From assembly GCA_036245805.1 (NCBI GenBank), contig BTRK01000002.1, positions 19,213,067 to 19,277,066 on the forward strand: a stretch of 64,000 nt of DNA, read 5' to 3'. The DNA is from Pristionchus mayeri. Taxonomy: Eukaryota > Nematoda > Chromadorea > Rhabditida > Neodiplogasteridae. Below, piece after piece: positions 35,301 through 48,224 of this stretch (position 1 is its first letter; every line of letters begins with the position of its first letter). Made by a program: the position numbers and the translations under genes. The notes under the pieces are model-generated. The model searched no databases, was not told the DNA's origin, and saw only the letters and a list, made by a program, of their open reading frames with translations.

Positions 35301-37082
35301 AGAGGGAATCGAAGCGATGGGAGTGTCTGAGATTGGTGAGGAGAGGGGAGAGAGGGAATCGAAGCGATGGGAGTGTCTAAGACTGGTGAGGAGAGGGGAG
35401 AGAGGGAATCGAAGCGATGGGAGTGTCTGAGACTGGTGAGGAGAGGGGAGAGAGGGAATCGAAGCGATGGGAGTGTCTGAGACTGGTGAGGAGAGGGGAG
35501 AGAGGGAATCGAAGCGATGGGAGTGTCTGAGACTGGTGAGGAGAGGGGAGAGAGGGAATCGAAGCGATGGGAGTGTCTAAGACTGGTGAGGAGAGGGGAG
35601 AGAGGGAATCGAAGCGATGGGAGTGTCTGAGACTGGTGAGGAGAGGGGAGAGAGGGAATCGAAGCGATGGGAGTGTCTGAGACTGGTGAGGAGAGGGGAG
35701 AGAGGGAATCGAAGCGATGGGAGTGTCTGAGACTGGTGAGGAGAGGGGAGAGAGGGAATCGAAGCGATGGGAGTGTCTGAGACTGGTGAGGAGAGGGGAG
35801 AGAGGGAATCGAAGCGATGGGAGTGTCTGAGACTGGTGAGGAGAGGGGAGAGAGGGAATCGAAGCGATGGGAGTGTCTGAGACTGGTGAGGAGAGGGGAG
35901 AGAGGGAATCGAAGCGATGGGAGTGTCTGAGATTGGTGAGGAGAGGGGAGAGAGGGAATCGAAGCGATGGGTGTGTCTGAGACTGGTGAGGAGAGGGGAG
36001 CGAAGGGAATGGAGAAGAGAGAGGCTCCCATTGCAGAACAGGGAGCTACCACACGATCACTCGTGATGGCACTGCCCTTCGGAGGACTATTCGAGGTATC
36101 ACATCTATTATACTATTTACTAATAAATATACGACACCACATGTTTTGATGTTATTTAGAATTAGACTAATTGATTGTATGGTGTACCTCCCAGGTGACT
36201 CGTCGTTTCATCGATGCCACTCGTCCCGTCGATTTCACTCAGGAGATGAGGGAGGAGGGAATGGTCCCCTACATGCCCGAGATTCCCATCGGTGAGTCAT
36301 CCTTTGCGTATAGAAGAGAAGTGCGAACTCTTTGCAGCCACTGAGGACATGGTGAACTACAACCAGAGTGTCTACAGCGTCAAGGCCATCAAGGCATTGT
36401 CAGTTATACTTCATTCGAATTAGTGGGAGGGGGCAAAAGTGCCGTCTCGTCGGATATGCTCGTAGATGGTTCTGTAGTGAGTGTTGATGTCTTGATTGCA
36501 GCCCGTCAGGTCTTGAGTCGACGTCTCTGATGCTGGCGTACGGACTGGATATGTTCTACACTCGTCTCACTCCCTCGGGAACATTCGACATCCTCAAGGA
36601 TGACTACGACACGGGGTTGATCACGTGAGTGGAAGGGGGAAATGAAACAGTAGAAATATTCCAAGTGAGAGGTGTTCTTATTTTACATTAGGTCAATCGA
36701 CGGTGGTTTTCGCTCTAGATTGTGTTATTCTCATTGGCTTCGATTGAAACTACTTGATATGATCAACTAGTCCGGCTGCCCCCCGCCTTCGGCGGAGGCC
36801 CCGTCCTAGCGGAGTAGTTTTCGCAATCACTCGTTTCGAAACTTGTTGACGCGCGATCTCTCTCCCTCCTCATTTCGCAATCGTTTCGCAATCCGGTCAG
36901 ACGGAAACACAGACACTGCGCTTTATATATAGGTAATGATAGATAGTAGAATGGAAGAGGTTTATGGCGGAGCGAAGTGGTCATTGGTTGCATTCAGTCT
37001 CGTGCTAGTTGCTCTCTTCGTTGGTTCGTATGCCTGCAAGAGGATAGTGAAGAGGAACTCGATCAAGGCAGCTTGGGCCTAA
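29307..37082 (+). CDS. ER membrane protein complex subunit 1 (EMC1)
   Basis: Thirty-two exons join in phase: 29307-29392, 29439-29569, 29616-29678, 29740-29842, 31015-31129, 31242-31344, 31387-31469, 31514-31616, 31674-31772, 31823-31963, 32027-32174, 32238-32290, 32338-32407, 32460-32530, 32576-32676, 32735-32795, 32855-32965, 33065-33139, 33203-33250, 33293-33397, 33556-33634, 33690-33815, 33900-33984, 34028-34075, 34119-34190, 34307-34392, 34488-34585, 36037-36095, 36195-36291, 36338-36398, 36502-36624, 36950-37082. A signal peptide ([20 protein letters not shown]) leads into the luminal beta-propeller ([16 protein letters not shown]). The conserved C-terminal region has [33 protein letters not shown]-like [24 protein letters not shown] and FDILKDDYD, then one membrane helix and a short basic cytosolic tail. 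EMC1 is the large luminal subunit of the complex that inserts tail-anchored and multi-pass proteins in the ER. The 36950 exon acceptor (TAGTAG) and the 33690 acceptor are weaker than the rest. Confidence 0.93.
29911..30972. mobile_element. Mariner-like non-autonomous element in an EMC1 intron
   Basis: The element has perfect terminal inverted repeats of about 24 bp (CAGGGTGGCTGATAAATATT... at 29913 and its complement ending at 30970). It is flanked by TA on both sides, the target duplication of Tc1/mariner elements. It is about 1,058 bp long and shows no intact transposase frame. It lies within the intron 29843-31014. Confidence 0.85.
34554..36003 (+). repeat. 50-bp minisatellite carrying copies of an exon end and splice donor
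   Basis: Copies start every 50 bp from 34554 to 35954, giving 28 full units and a partial 29th. The unit begins GGAATCGAAGCGATGGGAGT and includes the last codons of the EMC1 exon ending at 34585 ([10 protein letters not shown]), the donor G|GTGAGG, and about 19 bp of purine-rich intron. Units vary at a few sites (GAGACTGG, AAGACTGG, GAGACTAG, GAGATTGG), so older and newer amplifications are mixed. The antisense strand is open for 291 codons only because 150 bp contains no stop. That frame is not a gene. Confidence 0.95.
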
Positions 37083-38087
37083 TACCGTACCCTTCCTTAT
37101 CAGGAAGTTCCGTAGTCAATGTGTATCGATTGACCTTCTTGTTTCATTGATGTGCTCAAAGCGATATTAGCGAAATTGTGAGCTCATCCATAACCATAGT
37201 CAATTTCTCATACAAACGTGAGTAACGGGATTAGTGTATTATCTCTCTGAGGGTGGATGATTCTACCGGAAATCTTTATGATATCCATTCCGATATGCTC
37301 CACCAACAATTCGTTGATGCTCTTCCTCTTCTAGGCTCTCTCTGTTCATTGTTATGAGCTTTACTCTACAGTATCCCCCCATCACTTGATTATGACCTCG
37401 ATTTCTGCCCTTTCTATCTAACTCTAATTCACTTTTAGTCAAATCTACTCTATTTATTGTAAAATATGGATCAGAGTTGCCATTGATTGAGTAGTTCCAT
37501 TTTTGTCTAGTCCCTAGTTTCACCGCTTGATTTTCATTCTTTCACTGGTTACCGTTAACCTTACATCTAGTTGTGATAATAATAAATGATAATATACAAT
37601 TCTCCTCGTGTCTAGTCACTCGACAGTGGATCAGTTGACAGATGGAAAGAGTGGATTATTGGTAGGGAGGGAGCCAATCCCTCGATCTCCTCGGGTCAAA
37701 TCAAGTTCTCAGTTCTTCCCAATGGCACGACCCTTTCCTTCCTCCCACAGTTCCTTCCCTCCTCTCGATTTCACTCCTCTCTTCCTCTCACTCGAATCTG
37801 CCAAACCGGCACTCCAAATTTCCCTCGAACACCCCCATTCCATGCCACTCAAATTAGCCATCCCTGCCCTTTCAATGATGCTTTGAGTATCCGTGGAGAT
37901 GAAGATTATGATGTTCACATTCCGAAGCATCCGTGTTCCAGATTATCATCAGCCTGAACAATTCCATTTCATCAGATGAATTCTTGTCTTCAAATAATTC
38001 ATGATTTTCTTGTCGTGTGATCTTTGTTTTCTCTCGCCTAAGGGAGTGACCCGATCGCCTCTCCTGCAGGTCCTTCCCCCTCTGCCC
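37083..38087. other. Intergenic stretch without recognisable genes
   Basis: One kilobase between EMC1 and the mucin-like gene. Two frames of about 90 codons (37608-37886 + and 37263-37523 -) lack family features or clear splice context. The right part presumably holds the promoter of the downstream gene. CTCCTGCAG at about 38061-38069 is a splice-acceptor-like site 19 bp before its start codon. Confidence 0.45.
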
Positions 38088-41000
38088 ATGCGGCTTCTCT
38101 TCCTTCTGCTGCTGCTGAGTGCAGCAGCTGCAGCCAGTCCGTATGTGATGAGCATGAGAGAGAGGGGAGAGAGTGATCCATTCAGAGAGGAGATCGAGAT
38201 GGAGGGACTGGAGACTCTCGTTGCACTCAATACTCCCGAGAGTCAAGAGAATCAGGAGGAAACCAAGAGTGAGCACTCATTTCTACTTTCTGATCCAGTG
38301 TCATACACAGTCATAGTGTCGTACACATTGTCACATCCTCTACTCTTTGTCGAAATGGTGAATGGCTATCATCCATCAACTCCTTTCATCTCCACTAAGG
38401 AACCGCATAATCAGTTCCAAATATCTCTTCCCATTATCCTTCCTTTCTTCTCTTCACTTTCTCTCTCTCCGTGCCCTAATCCTTCATTCTTTTTGCAATG
38501 ATTGCGCAACGAGGGAACCGATCCAAGGGAGAGATAAGAGAGAAAGAAAGAGAGAGATATTTGTAGGTGGGGGAGGGGTAGACTCGTGTAAAAGCATGCT
38601 CTAATATTAAAAGAAGTACTAAATGAAGTTTTGACTTGTCAAAAGCCAGTTTTGTTCGAAATTGAACATTCACTTCGAATGCAGTAATCAATTGAGTATT
38701 CTCTACAGAAGCTCGTCTAACCCTCTTCGATTCGATCCCCGTCCCTTCTCTTCCATCGAAGGAACCTCAACTGAGATACGTCGAACCCAAGACGAAGACT
38801 ACTACTGCTGCCCCCTCCACGACAACAACTGCACCAACATTAACGACAACATCATCGGAATTCCCGAGACCTGCACCAATGATCGATCCAATGATGCCCG
38901 TAGAGTCTACTACGTCGACTACAGTTGCTGCAGCTGAAGCCACGACAGCTGCGACGACCACAAGTGCATCCACTACTACTGCTGCTGCTGTGACTGCAAC
39001 ACTGTCTACTACCGTGATAGTTGAGACAAGTGAGAACGGGAGTGCAATTCCCCCATCGAATACCGTTGTAGCTACGACCACTCCTACACCAGCGACACCA
39101 GAGAAGAAAGAGAAACTGATGCAATTGGCCGCTCAGAAACCCATTCTCGTGAGTATCATCGAGTTGAAAAAATAGAATGAATGAGTCAGATTCCGATTCC
39201 TCTGCCCGACAAGGAGATTCTCAAAGCCATCGTGGAGACATCCGAACCCATTCTCATACAGGCACGATCATTCCCTCTGTTTCATTCCGTGGAATCATCT
39301 GAATCCTCTCTCAGTTGCCGTACCTTCCTAAGATCGCGGGGGTTCTCACTGCAGGACAATCCATACAGGGAAATCCCTGGGGAACAGAACCCATCTCCGA
39401 TCAGGTAGTCCCATAGGGATGTCTGCACGAGGATTCCTCTCATCTCAGAATGCCCTCCCCGCCAACGAGTTCACTGCCCCTCCCCAAGTAGCAATCGGAA
39501 GTGAATTGGACATGGGAGAGACCTCTCCCTTCCTCCATGGAGGCTCTCCCCCTCTCATTCCCCCTATCGGAGTGAAGAAGGAAGGGAAGATGAGTGCAGA
39601 GGAGATGCAACAAGCACACCTTCTCATGACTGTCCGTTTATCTAACCAATTCCTCCATCCAATTCATCCTCTCTAGGCTCTTCGAGCAATGAAATCCGAA
39701 GTAGAAGAGACTCTTCGACAGATCAACGAAGGCGAGAAATCGACGGTGAACGGTGAACATTCCTCTCCCTCTCATCTTAATTCCCTCCAGTTGATTGCCC
39801 TCGAAGAGTCGAATCCATCCACGATCGCCCTTCCTACCACTACTCCCTCCATGTCATCATCCTCGTCGACGACATCGAGTCCATCCACGAGCACGACCCA
39901 GACTGTCCCCCCAACGACGACGTCTCCGATCCCTTCGACGACAACGTCATCATCTGCTCCTTCGACTCGTCGTTCCCTTCCAATGGACGAAGTGAAGAGT
40001 ACTGAAGCAGTGCAGATTGACTCAGAAGGAGGAGAAGTGAAAACTAAAGTGAGGAGAAGAGAGGGAAGAGAGGGAAGGGGAGGAATGCATTGAGGTGACT
40101 CCCAACAACTCCGCAGTGGTCATCGTGGACAATACTGCCCGTAAGCATTCATCGAGAAGACTCGTGGGATACACAAAAGGAGAGAAGTGAGGAGAAGGGG
40201 AAGAGAAGGAAGAGGAAAGAACCATTTGAGAGTGGTCGACAACGATCACACGAGAGTGAAGAAGGTGAAGACTGCCCATGACAACTCATTCCATCCCGAT
40301 GATGAGAAGAATTGGAAACAAGTTGTGAGAGCTGAGGTAAAGAGCACTGATCAATATGAATGATCAAGCAGGTGCATACGTTTGATTAATAATAATATTT
40401 GAATGCAGTTGCTTCCAAAGAAGCGGCATCTCATTGAGAATGGAGAAGAGACTGTAGTAGTGAAGAGAATCAGAAAGAGAACGAGGAAGAGAATTAAGAA
40501 GGTATCACTCTATCTTGTGCACTCATGCAGTTCAATCGATTCTCAGGTTGTATCATCGTCTCCCACAACCTCCCTCTCTCCTCCATCCACTACCACACCC
40601 CCTTCCACCACCCCTTCTCCTTCCACTCCTCCCCCTCCCTCTACTCTTCCTCCCCTCCTCACTCCTGTTGCTGAAGCTCGTAGATTCGTCCTACCCAGAG
40701 CTGCAGTAGCTCCTACTTTCCAGCACCAGGTAGGGCGGCCCCCTTCTTCATTGGGGAGAATCCCTGTGCAGGTCTCTCCTGCAGCAGTGGAGAGAGTGCA
40801 GCTGCAGCCAGCAGTCGCAAGGGCTGCACCCATCTATCGACCTGATCCCGTTCCCTCTCTCCTCGCGTAAGTTACCAACCAACCACTTCATTCACATTCA
40901 GAGAAAAGTGTCCAGGGCATCCGTATGATGGAAATTTATTGACATTGCAGGCAGCCTCAGTACTACCCTCCTCCTCCCTCTGCCCAACCTGCTCCCTTCC

Positions 41001-44000
41001 AGTCCCTCTTCCAGCCCCTCCTTCCCCTGCAGCAACAACCCATCCTGAGATACGAACCAGTCGTTTACTATAGACCAGTGTATGGAAGGAAGAAGAGAGA
41101 GACGGAGAAGAGTAAACATGCATTCTTATTCAAGAAGGAGCAGAAGGAAATTAAGATCGAGAAGGTCAGCAACACTTTCCATTTGTCGATTGTTCTTAAA
41201 TGAATTTGACATCTAGAAAGATGGTAGTGATCCTCATCAGGGAGAGTCTCGTTTCTCCCTCCTTCACTCTGTGATGTCCCCTTCGATGAGGGAAGGGAAG
41301 AGGAAGCACGAGAGAGTATTCGAGAAGAAGGAGGAGAATGTAGTGGTGAGAAGAGTAAATGGAGAAGAGAAGAAGGAAGAGACCATCCAACTCCAACTGC
41401 CCAAGTCACCTTCACTCAGAAAGGTCAGCTGATACCTCAACGATATAGTGGACATACAATTATTTAAACATATTATTGCAAAAGTGATGTATGATATGGA
41501 GCATCATTGTCTTTGGGTTCTAGCAGTATTCAATGGAGTCTCACACGAGAAGGAAGAGGGGAGCTGATCTGAGTGAAGTGAACAAGGAACTGGACGAGAT
41601 CGAGAAGGCACTCAAAAGACACGAAGTGAGAATGATCTTTGATCTCCCCTTTCCACTTATGACCATGCAGAGAAGAAGAGAAGAGGAGGGAGAGAAGGAG
41701 GAGAGACACACAGGAGTGCATGAATTGGCCAGTGAATTGGAAATGATCGAGAAGATGAAGAGGAAATCGACGAAGGAGATCAAAGAGGTGAGAGAGAAAG
41801 GAAGAGGAAGGAAGGAAGGAATGATGCAGGAGGATTTGATGGAGGAAGAGGAGAGTGAAGAGGAAGAAGAAGAGAAGGCCACGTCCAGTTATAAGAAGGT
41901 ACTCTCTGTCCATTCCTTCGAGGGAAGGAATTCATCGCAGTCTCAGACGACAATCGAGGAGCTGAAATCACTCGAGGATTCAGTGCAAGTCGATCATGAG
42001 CAGATGAAGAAACACCCAGAGGGAGAACTGAGAGTGAGTGACAGAGAAGAGAAGAGAAGCATCTCCATCCACATCTCAGCTGAACAAGGGAGAACGACCC
42101 AAACTCTTCTCTCACGGGAGGACAAGAACCAAGGAATTCCGAGGAGTTGTATGAAATATTGTGCTTTGATCTTTGATCCCTGATCTTTCTCAGGATCCTG
42201 AAGACTACGAGTACGATGCGCAGATAGCCGATTCCTTCTTCCTCCCTGCTTCCGATAACGAGTTGGAGGAGTTGTACCATGCACGGTACGATTGATCAAT
42301 TCCTGTCTTTCCATGAGAGATGAATACTTCGGGAGAGACGATGATTGCCTGATTCAGTCTACGAGCAGCTGAACTGGCGCCCGTCTCTCCCACTGCTGCC
42401 CCCTTGAAGAGGAGGAGACACAGGAAGAGAAGAGAGGAGGAAGGAGAGGAGGGAGAAGGGAAGAAGAGGACCAAGAGGAGAAGAACCACCACGGAGACAC
42501 CTACCACCAGGCGAGAGATGAATACTCTTGATACTCTTAAATCACTAACATATGTAGAAGATACGATAATAATCGATTAGATTCAGACATGGAAAGGTTG
42601 AAGTTGTAGTTGAATAATGTGTAATTGTGTTCCTCCTTGAGATCTCCTTCTCGTTCTCGTCGACCTGCCACTATCATCCCCAACTTCCATCCCAAGGTAA
42701 AGGAGGAGATTGACTAGTACTGATGGAATCCCCTCAGGAAGCCTCACCAGACTCCGCCTCCCTCGCATCTCTGCCCAGTATGAATTCAGAGGAAGAGACG
42801 ACTACACTCAGAGCGAGACCACTCAGGAGGAACAGACATGTGAGTAAAAGGGGAGAATAGTAGGGCATTCCGAGACAAACGACAAACTTTGAAAAAACAG
42901 CCACTGTGTTCCAAGTAGATTGGCGGGCAAATGTATTGGAGTTATAAACTGCAGAGTTATTTGCAGATACAAGAACCAGTGACAACAACTGAGACTCCAG
43001 ATACAACGACGAGAAGAACAGGAAGACCACCCAGAGTACTTCCCAAGAAGGTACTGTGCACCGTCCTCCCTCCTGATGCCATGATGCTGGCCTTGTTTGC
43101 CATGTTATCCATGCAGTGTTCTCCTTCCATTCTCTATCATTCCTTCCAGGATTCTCCCTTCTCCCTCCCCAACGGTGATAATCGATTCTTCTACGCACGC
43201 GATGCATCCTCTCAAGTGGTCACTCGAGCTCCTCCTCAATCTCCGCCCACCCTGACTCCGCTCACTCCGATTCCTGTGACTCCGCCCACAATCTCGCCCA
43301 CAATGTCGATTGATGAGTTAGCAGTGCTGCCAAGAGAAGCACTGCTGGCAGAGTTGGAGAGACTGAGTGATCAGTTGACAGATAGATTGGGAGAGGAGGA
43401 GAGTGTCTCCCTCCCTCCGATGGAAGAAGAGATCGTTGATGAAGAGGATAGGGAACTAAGAGATGCCATCGAAGAAGGAGAGAAGAATCGAAAGGACAAC
43501 GACCCTTTCCAATTCCTGTCGAAGAGAGTGACTACCACCACCATCATCCCACCCACTACCACTCAGAAGGTACGATAGAGGAGGAGTACTGTAGGGAGAA
43601 GGGCATCGATTGCAGAGTGACCTGTTCTCATTCGCACTGCCTTCGAGTAAGAAGGGAGAGAGGCTGGCGGTTAGTTTGAACACTTCGGATGAAGGGCATG
43701 GCGATGAAGAAAGGAGAGGCGAAGGGAATCATTTGAGGTTGAGGACCTCGTGGTCTCAGACGCAGTAAATGAAGCATCGATAGGGCAGGAACTCGACCAA
43801 ATACTCGCTGATGTGGGAGGTGAGGAGAGGAAGGAAGAGATGTGATGGAATGAGTCTTCCAGTGGGAGACAACTCGATCGGAACGAGAAAACGAGCCATC
43901 GAGGCAATCATGGACTTCAAAAAGAAGAAGAACGGTGAGTAATTCACCCCTCCCTCGATCATCCCTGGTTCTCTCAGGCGTCTCTCGTGCAAAGGCGTCT

Positions 44001-46154
44001 CAGCCCACTTCATGCACTGAAGATAAGACCCAAATTCCCAAGGTTGGCCTTGCATCTTCTTCCCAGCTGACCTCTTCCCCTCCCTTGCAGGACGACTACG
44101 AGTTGGTCTCTCAACTACAAGCAGTGAACATGAAGCATCCATTGGCCAAGGAGGGCAAGTTCAGTCTATTCGCGACGAATAAGAAGAGTTACTTCATCCT
44201 CCCTGATGGACGAGTGAGGGGGGAAGAGGAATGACGTCATTCTGAAGTCCATTCAAGGTTCTCGTCGTGAATGAGAAGTCGAAGCTGGCACGAACAACTT
44301 CGGGAGAGGATTTGCATCTGGATGAAGAGGTGAGAGACGAGAGAGACACACTCTGATGACCATTACAGAGTTATGAAGAACCTACCCCTGACTACACTCC
44401 TGAGGCCTCCACCACGACGACCGCATCAATCACGACTACGGTATCCGTGAGTGACCACCGATTTATTGAAGGGGAAGGAAGTGATTGCAGCTGAAGAGGA
44501 GAACGACGACAATTGGAGAAGAGGGTAGGAAGAAGAAGAGAGTGAGGACGACGGTGAGAGAAGAGAAGGAGAAGGGAGAGGAATGACCCTTCCAGACTAC
44601 TCCCTTCCCCATCGAGGCATCTGATTATGAGGAGAATGAAGAGAGTGCAACCATCTCCATCAGACCAAAGTGAGGACTCAATCGATGAGAAGGGAAAGAT
44701 CAATGATCTCTCCTTCAGGATCTCTCCCGTTCCCCCTCCGATGCCTGTTATGAAGGAGGTGGTCATCCCTTGGAGGACAACCACTCCAGTCCGTTCGACC
44801 ACTCCTCTTCCCATCTCAACCACAACCAGGAGAGTATTCATCCATGATGGAGGAATTGAGCCGAGCCAGGTACACTAATCCATTAGAAGGGGATATTTAA
44901 AGTAGGAAAACTTACGGAAGAGACGTACTTTGTAAGTTCCGATACTCCTCTTTCAGATCTCAGTCTTCGCCACTCCTCGTACTCCTCCCAAGTCGACGAT
45001 AGTAGAGCACAAGGACGAAGAGAAGAAACACTTCCCGTGAGATCCCCCTCCCCCCTTCCTCCCCCCTCTCGTATTACCCATTCCTCTGATTTGCAGCAGA
45101 CAGCAAGAGTCAGGGATCATTCGAACGATTCTCGGGTATCCCATTCCTTGACCTCCCCAGCTAACCCCCTCCCCCCTCTTCCATTGCTCTAAACGCCTTG
45201 CATAGTGTCCTTTCCTTCTTTCTTTTTTGGGGTCAATTCATCTTTCTGCCTTCTCGAAGGTGGTGTCTTCAGGGCGCGAACTCTCGAGAACAGTCTGAGT
45301 ACGAGGGAGGAAGAAATGTCGAGGGAAGATCTCATCAAGTACCTCGAGTCAATCGATCTGGCCAAGACATTCGGAGGGAAGAGTCTGGACGGAGATATAC
45401 CTCATGATGATAAGTTAGTAGAGAACGGAGTGGATGCATCAGCTATTATTCACAAAGGCAAATGAACAAAACTGATGATGCTTCTGTCCATCTCTTCTGG
45501 TGTCACTCTCTTCAACAGAGGACGAAATGAGTTGAATTGATTGCAGATTTGAGGAGGCAGTGGCGAAGACAGCAGATGATGATTACTCTGAGGATGTGGA
45601 GTACGAGGATTCAGTGACGGAGCAGAAGTGAGAACTTCTGATAGTATCAATCATTGACTACGGTAATCAGGAATCCCGCTGCATCACCACAGAACAACGC
45701 CGATCCGAAGTCCGTAGATGACGTAAGTGATTGAGAAGAGAGATCAATGATCAGGACTATTTCCAGATTGACCTTCGTAAGTGGTTCACCATCGGGAAGG
45801 ACAATGCAGCAGCCAGAAGGAAGAAGGGAGACGGGATGGCTGAGAGCATCCTAGAAGCTGTGCGGCAGGGAGAGAGGAGGGGAGAGGGGGAGGGGGTGGC
45901 GGCGGGGTGAGAAGAACCTTCATTGCAGGCATCTGAAGTACCCGATGAAGAAATGGCCGAGGATGAATTCCTAGCCGATGAATCGGTCAATTTGGTGAGA
46001 CGACAATATTCTTCGATCTAATCAATCGATATTCCAGTTCCCTGATGATTTCGTGCGAGTTCTTCGAAGTGTAGCTGGAGGAGAGAAAGTGCCTATGAGA
46101 ATGTTAAGAAGACTGGGATTGAGGCTGAGAGCCGCAAGACTGAGAAGACGTTGA
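38088..46154 (+). CDS. Long secreted Ser/Thr/Pro-rich (mucin-like) protein
   Basis: The start gives a clear signal peptide (MRLLFLLLLLSAAAAASPYV). Well-supported exons are 38088-38268, 38709-39148, 39190-39261, 39315-39404, 39449-39630, 39677-39745, 39791-40048 and 40095-40140. Many smaller ones follow, to a last exon at 46038-46154 ending LRLRAARLRRR. The second and seventh exons are dense in Thr and Ser with Pro (for example STTTTAPTLTTTSSE), typical of O-glycosylated mucin segments. Later exons alternate basic stretches (RIRKRTRKRIKK), a Pro/Gln/Tyr block (QPQYYPPPPSAQPAPF, YEPVVYYRPVY), acidic coils around 41.5-42.2 kb, and more Thr/Pro. Dibasic sites (GRKKRE, RRKRGADL) could be cleaved. 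I do not recognise a named family. Cuticle, eggshell or lumen matrix are reasonable guesses. The exon at 39190-39261 appears to need a GC donor. The single-gene model from 40.2 to 46.2 kb is inferred from continuity. Confidence 0.55.
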
Positions 46155-46329
46155 ACATACATCTAGATTACGGTAGTCTCCCAATATACGGTAGCTAACT
46201 TATTGAGCTTCTGAAGCCATTTTACTTCGCGTGTCATTCCGATTGCTGTGTCAAATTAATATATTTACTAATAAGAATAAAGATTCAATCGTATTCACAG
46301 TGTCTACAATGGGGGAAGGGAGAGTCTCT

Positions 46330-47662
46330 CTAGATCTTGCTCTTCGACTTAGACGTTCTTCCTCTGATCTTCTCTTCGATCTCTGCCCAGTCTTCAGACG
46401 ACATCTGGAGGGATACGGTAAGTGAGACTATTATCGATCGATGGATACCTCGTGAAGAGCGGGAGAGAACGAAGATCCGTGATTGTGATGCTGCTGAGCT
46501 CCGTCGATATCAATGATCTGTCAATCGATAATCAAAGGGAGATCAAGGGAAGCACAACTTACAGCTCCATTGATGAAGTTACCGTAGTCACTGCAGATGA
46601 AGGCACTCAGATTGCCTAATTCCTCAAGGGCGCCGCATCTGCAACGTAATCAATAGCTAAAAGTACTGTAAAATTGTGACCTTCCCAGGGGTACGGTAGT
46701 CGCAGCTGCTTCAACTGCTTCTTCAAAGGTCATCGTCGAGAGACGTCCGAATGCTCCCTGAATCAGGAATGGTTATGGTAGGATTGTGGATGATACCTCA
46801 GTGGGGAAAGGTCCGGGAGCGATGGCATTGAGTCGAAGTCCGTACTTGGCCCATTCTGTGGCCAGAGACTTCGTCATCGTCTCTACTCCAGACTTGGAGA
46901 TGGCAGAGGGAACGACGAAGGGAGCACCCGCTCTAGAAAGATCAAAGATCAATCTGCAGATCGAAGGGGAGTACCGTGCATATGGAGTAGTGATGGAGAG
47001 GACGGAACAACCCGTTCCATTCTTGATGCACCGTTGGCCCACTTCCTTCGTCACTCGCATTGTTCCCTTCAGGACTGCAACCATTCCCATCCTACCGTAA
47101 TCCATCTACCGTACACTCACCGATATCGACTACGGTACCGACGGCGTTGTCACTCAGTCGTTCAGTGGCCATGATGAAGTTGCCTGCAGCGTTGTTCACG
47201 AGGACGTTCGGAGTCTGCCCGAACCTATAGGATATCTACCGTAACAAATTTGGAGATGTACCCTCTTACTTCTTCTCTATCTCGTCAATGGCGGCAGCCA
47301 CTAGAGTCGGGTCCTTTACATCCATCTTGAATGGCTCGCAAACTCCTCCCGTTGACTTCCTAATATCCGCCGCAGTCTTCTCCAGCACTTCCGTACGTCT
47401 GCAATCAATACCTCTCTCAATCCCTGATCGAACTACCGTACCTGGCAGCAATGGCGACCTTGGCACCGAGAGCGGCGAAGGTGGTTGCGATGGCCTTCCC
47501 GATCCCCGTTCCACCCCCAGTGATGAGGGCAACCTAGAAAGAGAATTGACCTGTCACCATCGAGATTTGGCAGTAAGCACGAACCTTGTTCTTCATGGCT
47601 CCATCTCGAAGGGCTATCGTAGTATTGGCAGGAAAAAACTTGGCAGGATTTGAGCAAGCCAT
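46330..47662 (-). CDS. 2,4-dienoyl-CoA reductase, probably peroxisomal
   Basis: Model in transcript order: 47662-47585, 47533-47442, 47398-47270, 47224-47121, 47074-46975, 46932-46797, 46757-46681, 46638-46563, 46517-46449, 46404-46330, all in phase. It is a short-chain dehydrogenase: the nucleotide motif is TGGGTGIGKAIATTFA with a following AARRTEVLEKTA, NNAAGNFI is the structural motif, and PSAISKSGVETMTKSLATEW carries the catalytic Ser/Lys region of the DECR subfamily. NAIAPGPFPTEGAFGRL and IDIDGAQQHHNHGS complete the match to the nematode DECR proteins. The protein ends EKIRGRTSKSKSKI. The final SKI is a plausible peroxisomal targeting signal, and no mitochondrial leader is seen. It reduces 2,4-dienoyl-CoA with NADPH during oxidation of unsaturated fatty acids. 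It is divergent from the ECH1-like isomerase, whose family makes the 2,4-dienoyl-CoA substrate. Confidence 0.9.
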
Positions 47663-48224
47663 GTCTAAGATTAGCGATAGAAGTGAAGGAACAACGAGAA
47701 TGGTCAACGAGTAGAAAGAGCGAAGGGGGCAACAACGAGAACAGAGAGGGAGTCAAGATTGATAGAGGGGATCGTGGTCACAGCGTAGTGTAGTATGGAG
47801 GAAAGTGAGCACCATTAGGTCTCTTATTGTGCTGTGCTGAGAAAAGGATGAGAACGCTAGAAGCGCATTTCCGAACGATATTGAAAGATACATTGATTTC
47901 AAATTTGTATAAGCATTAATGCTTGTGCTAGCATTCAGTTATTTATATGGATAGTTACTACATAGATTGGTATGACGGGTACGAACTTAATTCAAATAAA
48001 ACCAACAGAATAAAAATATTTTAAAAAAGGGGAAAGCTCAGTCAAAATGGCTAGTTAGCGATAGAAAGAGGACCTGCTTTTGTAGTTTGTAGCCTGCCGA
48101 CCTTGGCCAAGGTACCTTGGTCGCATCGGGATACTTTGAACCCCTTTTGTTGTTCCCACTGATTCCTTGCGCCTGCTCAGATTCCCTTCTTTTCGCTGTA
48201 TGTACAATTCCAGCCCCGCCTGTC
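47663..48224. promoter_or_regulatory. Divergent promoter region between the reductase and the isomerase
   Basis: This 562-bp gap separates two start codons facing away from each other, and the two genes catalyse neighbouring steps. No specific operator can be called by eye. Shared regulation is inferred from arrangement only. Confidence 0.5.

Noticed and set aside
34500..36000. CRISPR-like regular repeat array
   Set aside because: Units are directly adjacent 50-bp copies with no unique spacers, in a eukaryotic intron. It is a minisatellite.
35177..36052. 291-codon minus-strand open frame with repeats of [16 protein letters not shown]
   Set aside because: It is the reverse reading of the 50-bp satellite. 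The frame stays open only because three units contain no stop. It has no splice or start context and lies inside an EMC1 intron.
37608..37886. 92-codon plus-strand frame between EMC1 and the mucin-like gene
   Set aside because: Ser/Pro composition without start context, splice partners or recognisable motifs.
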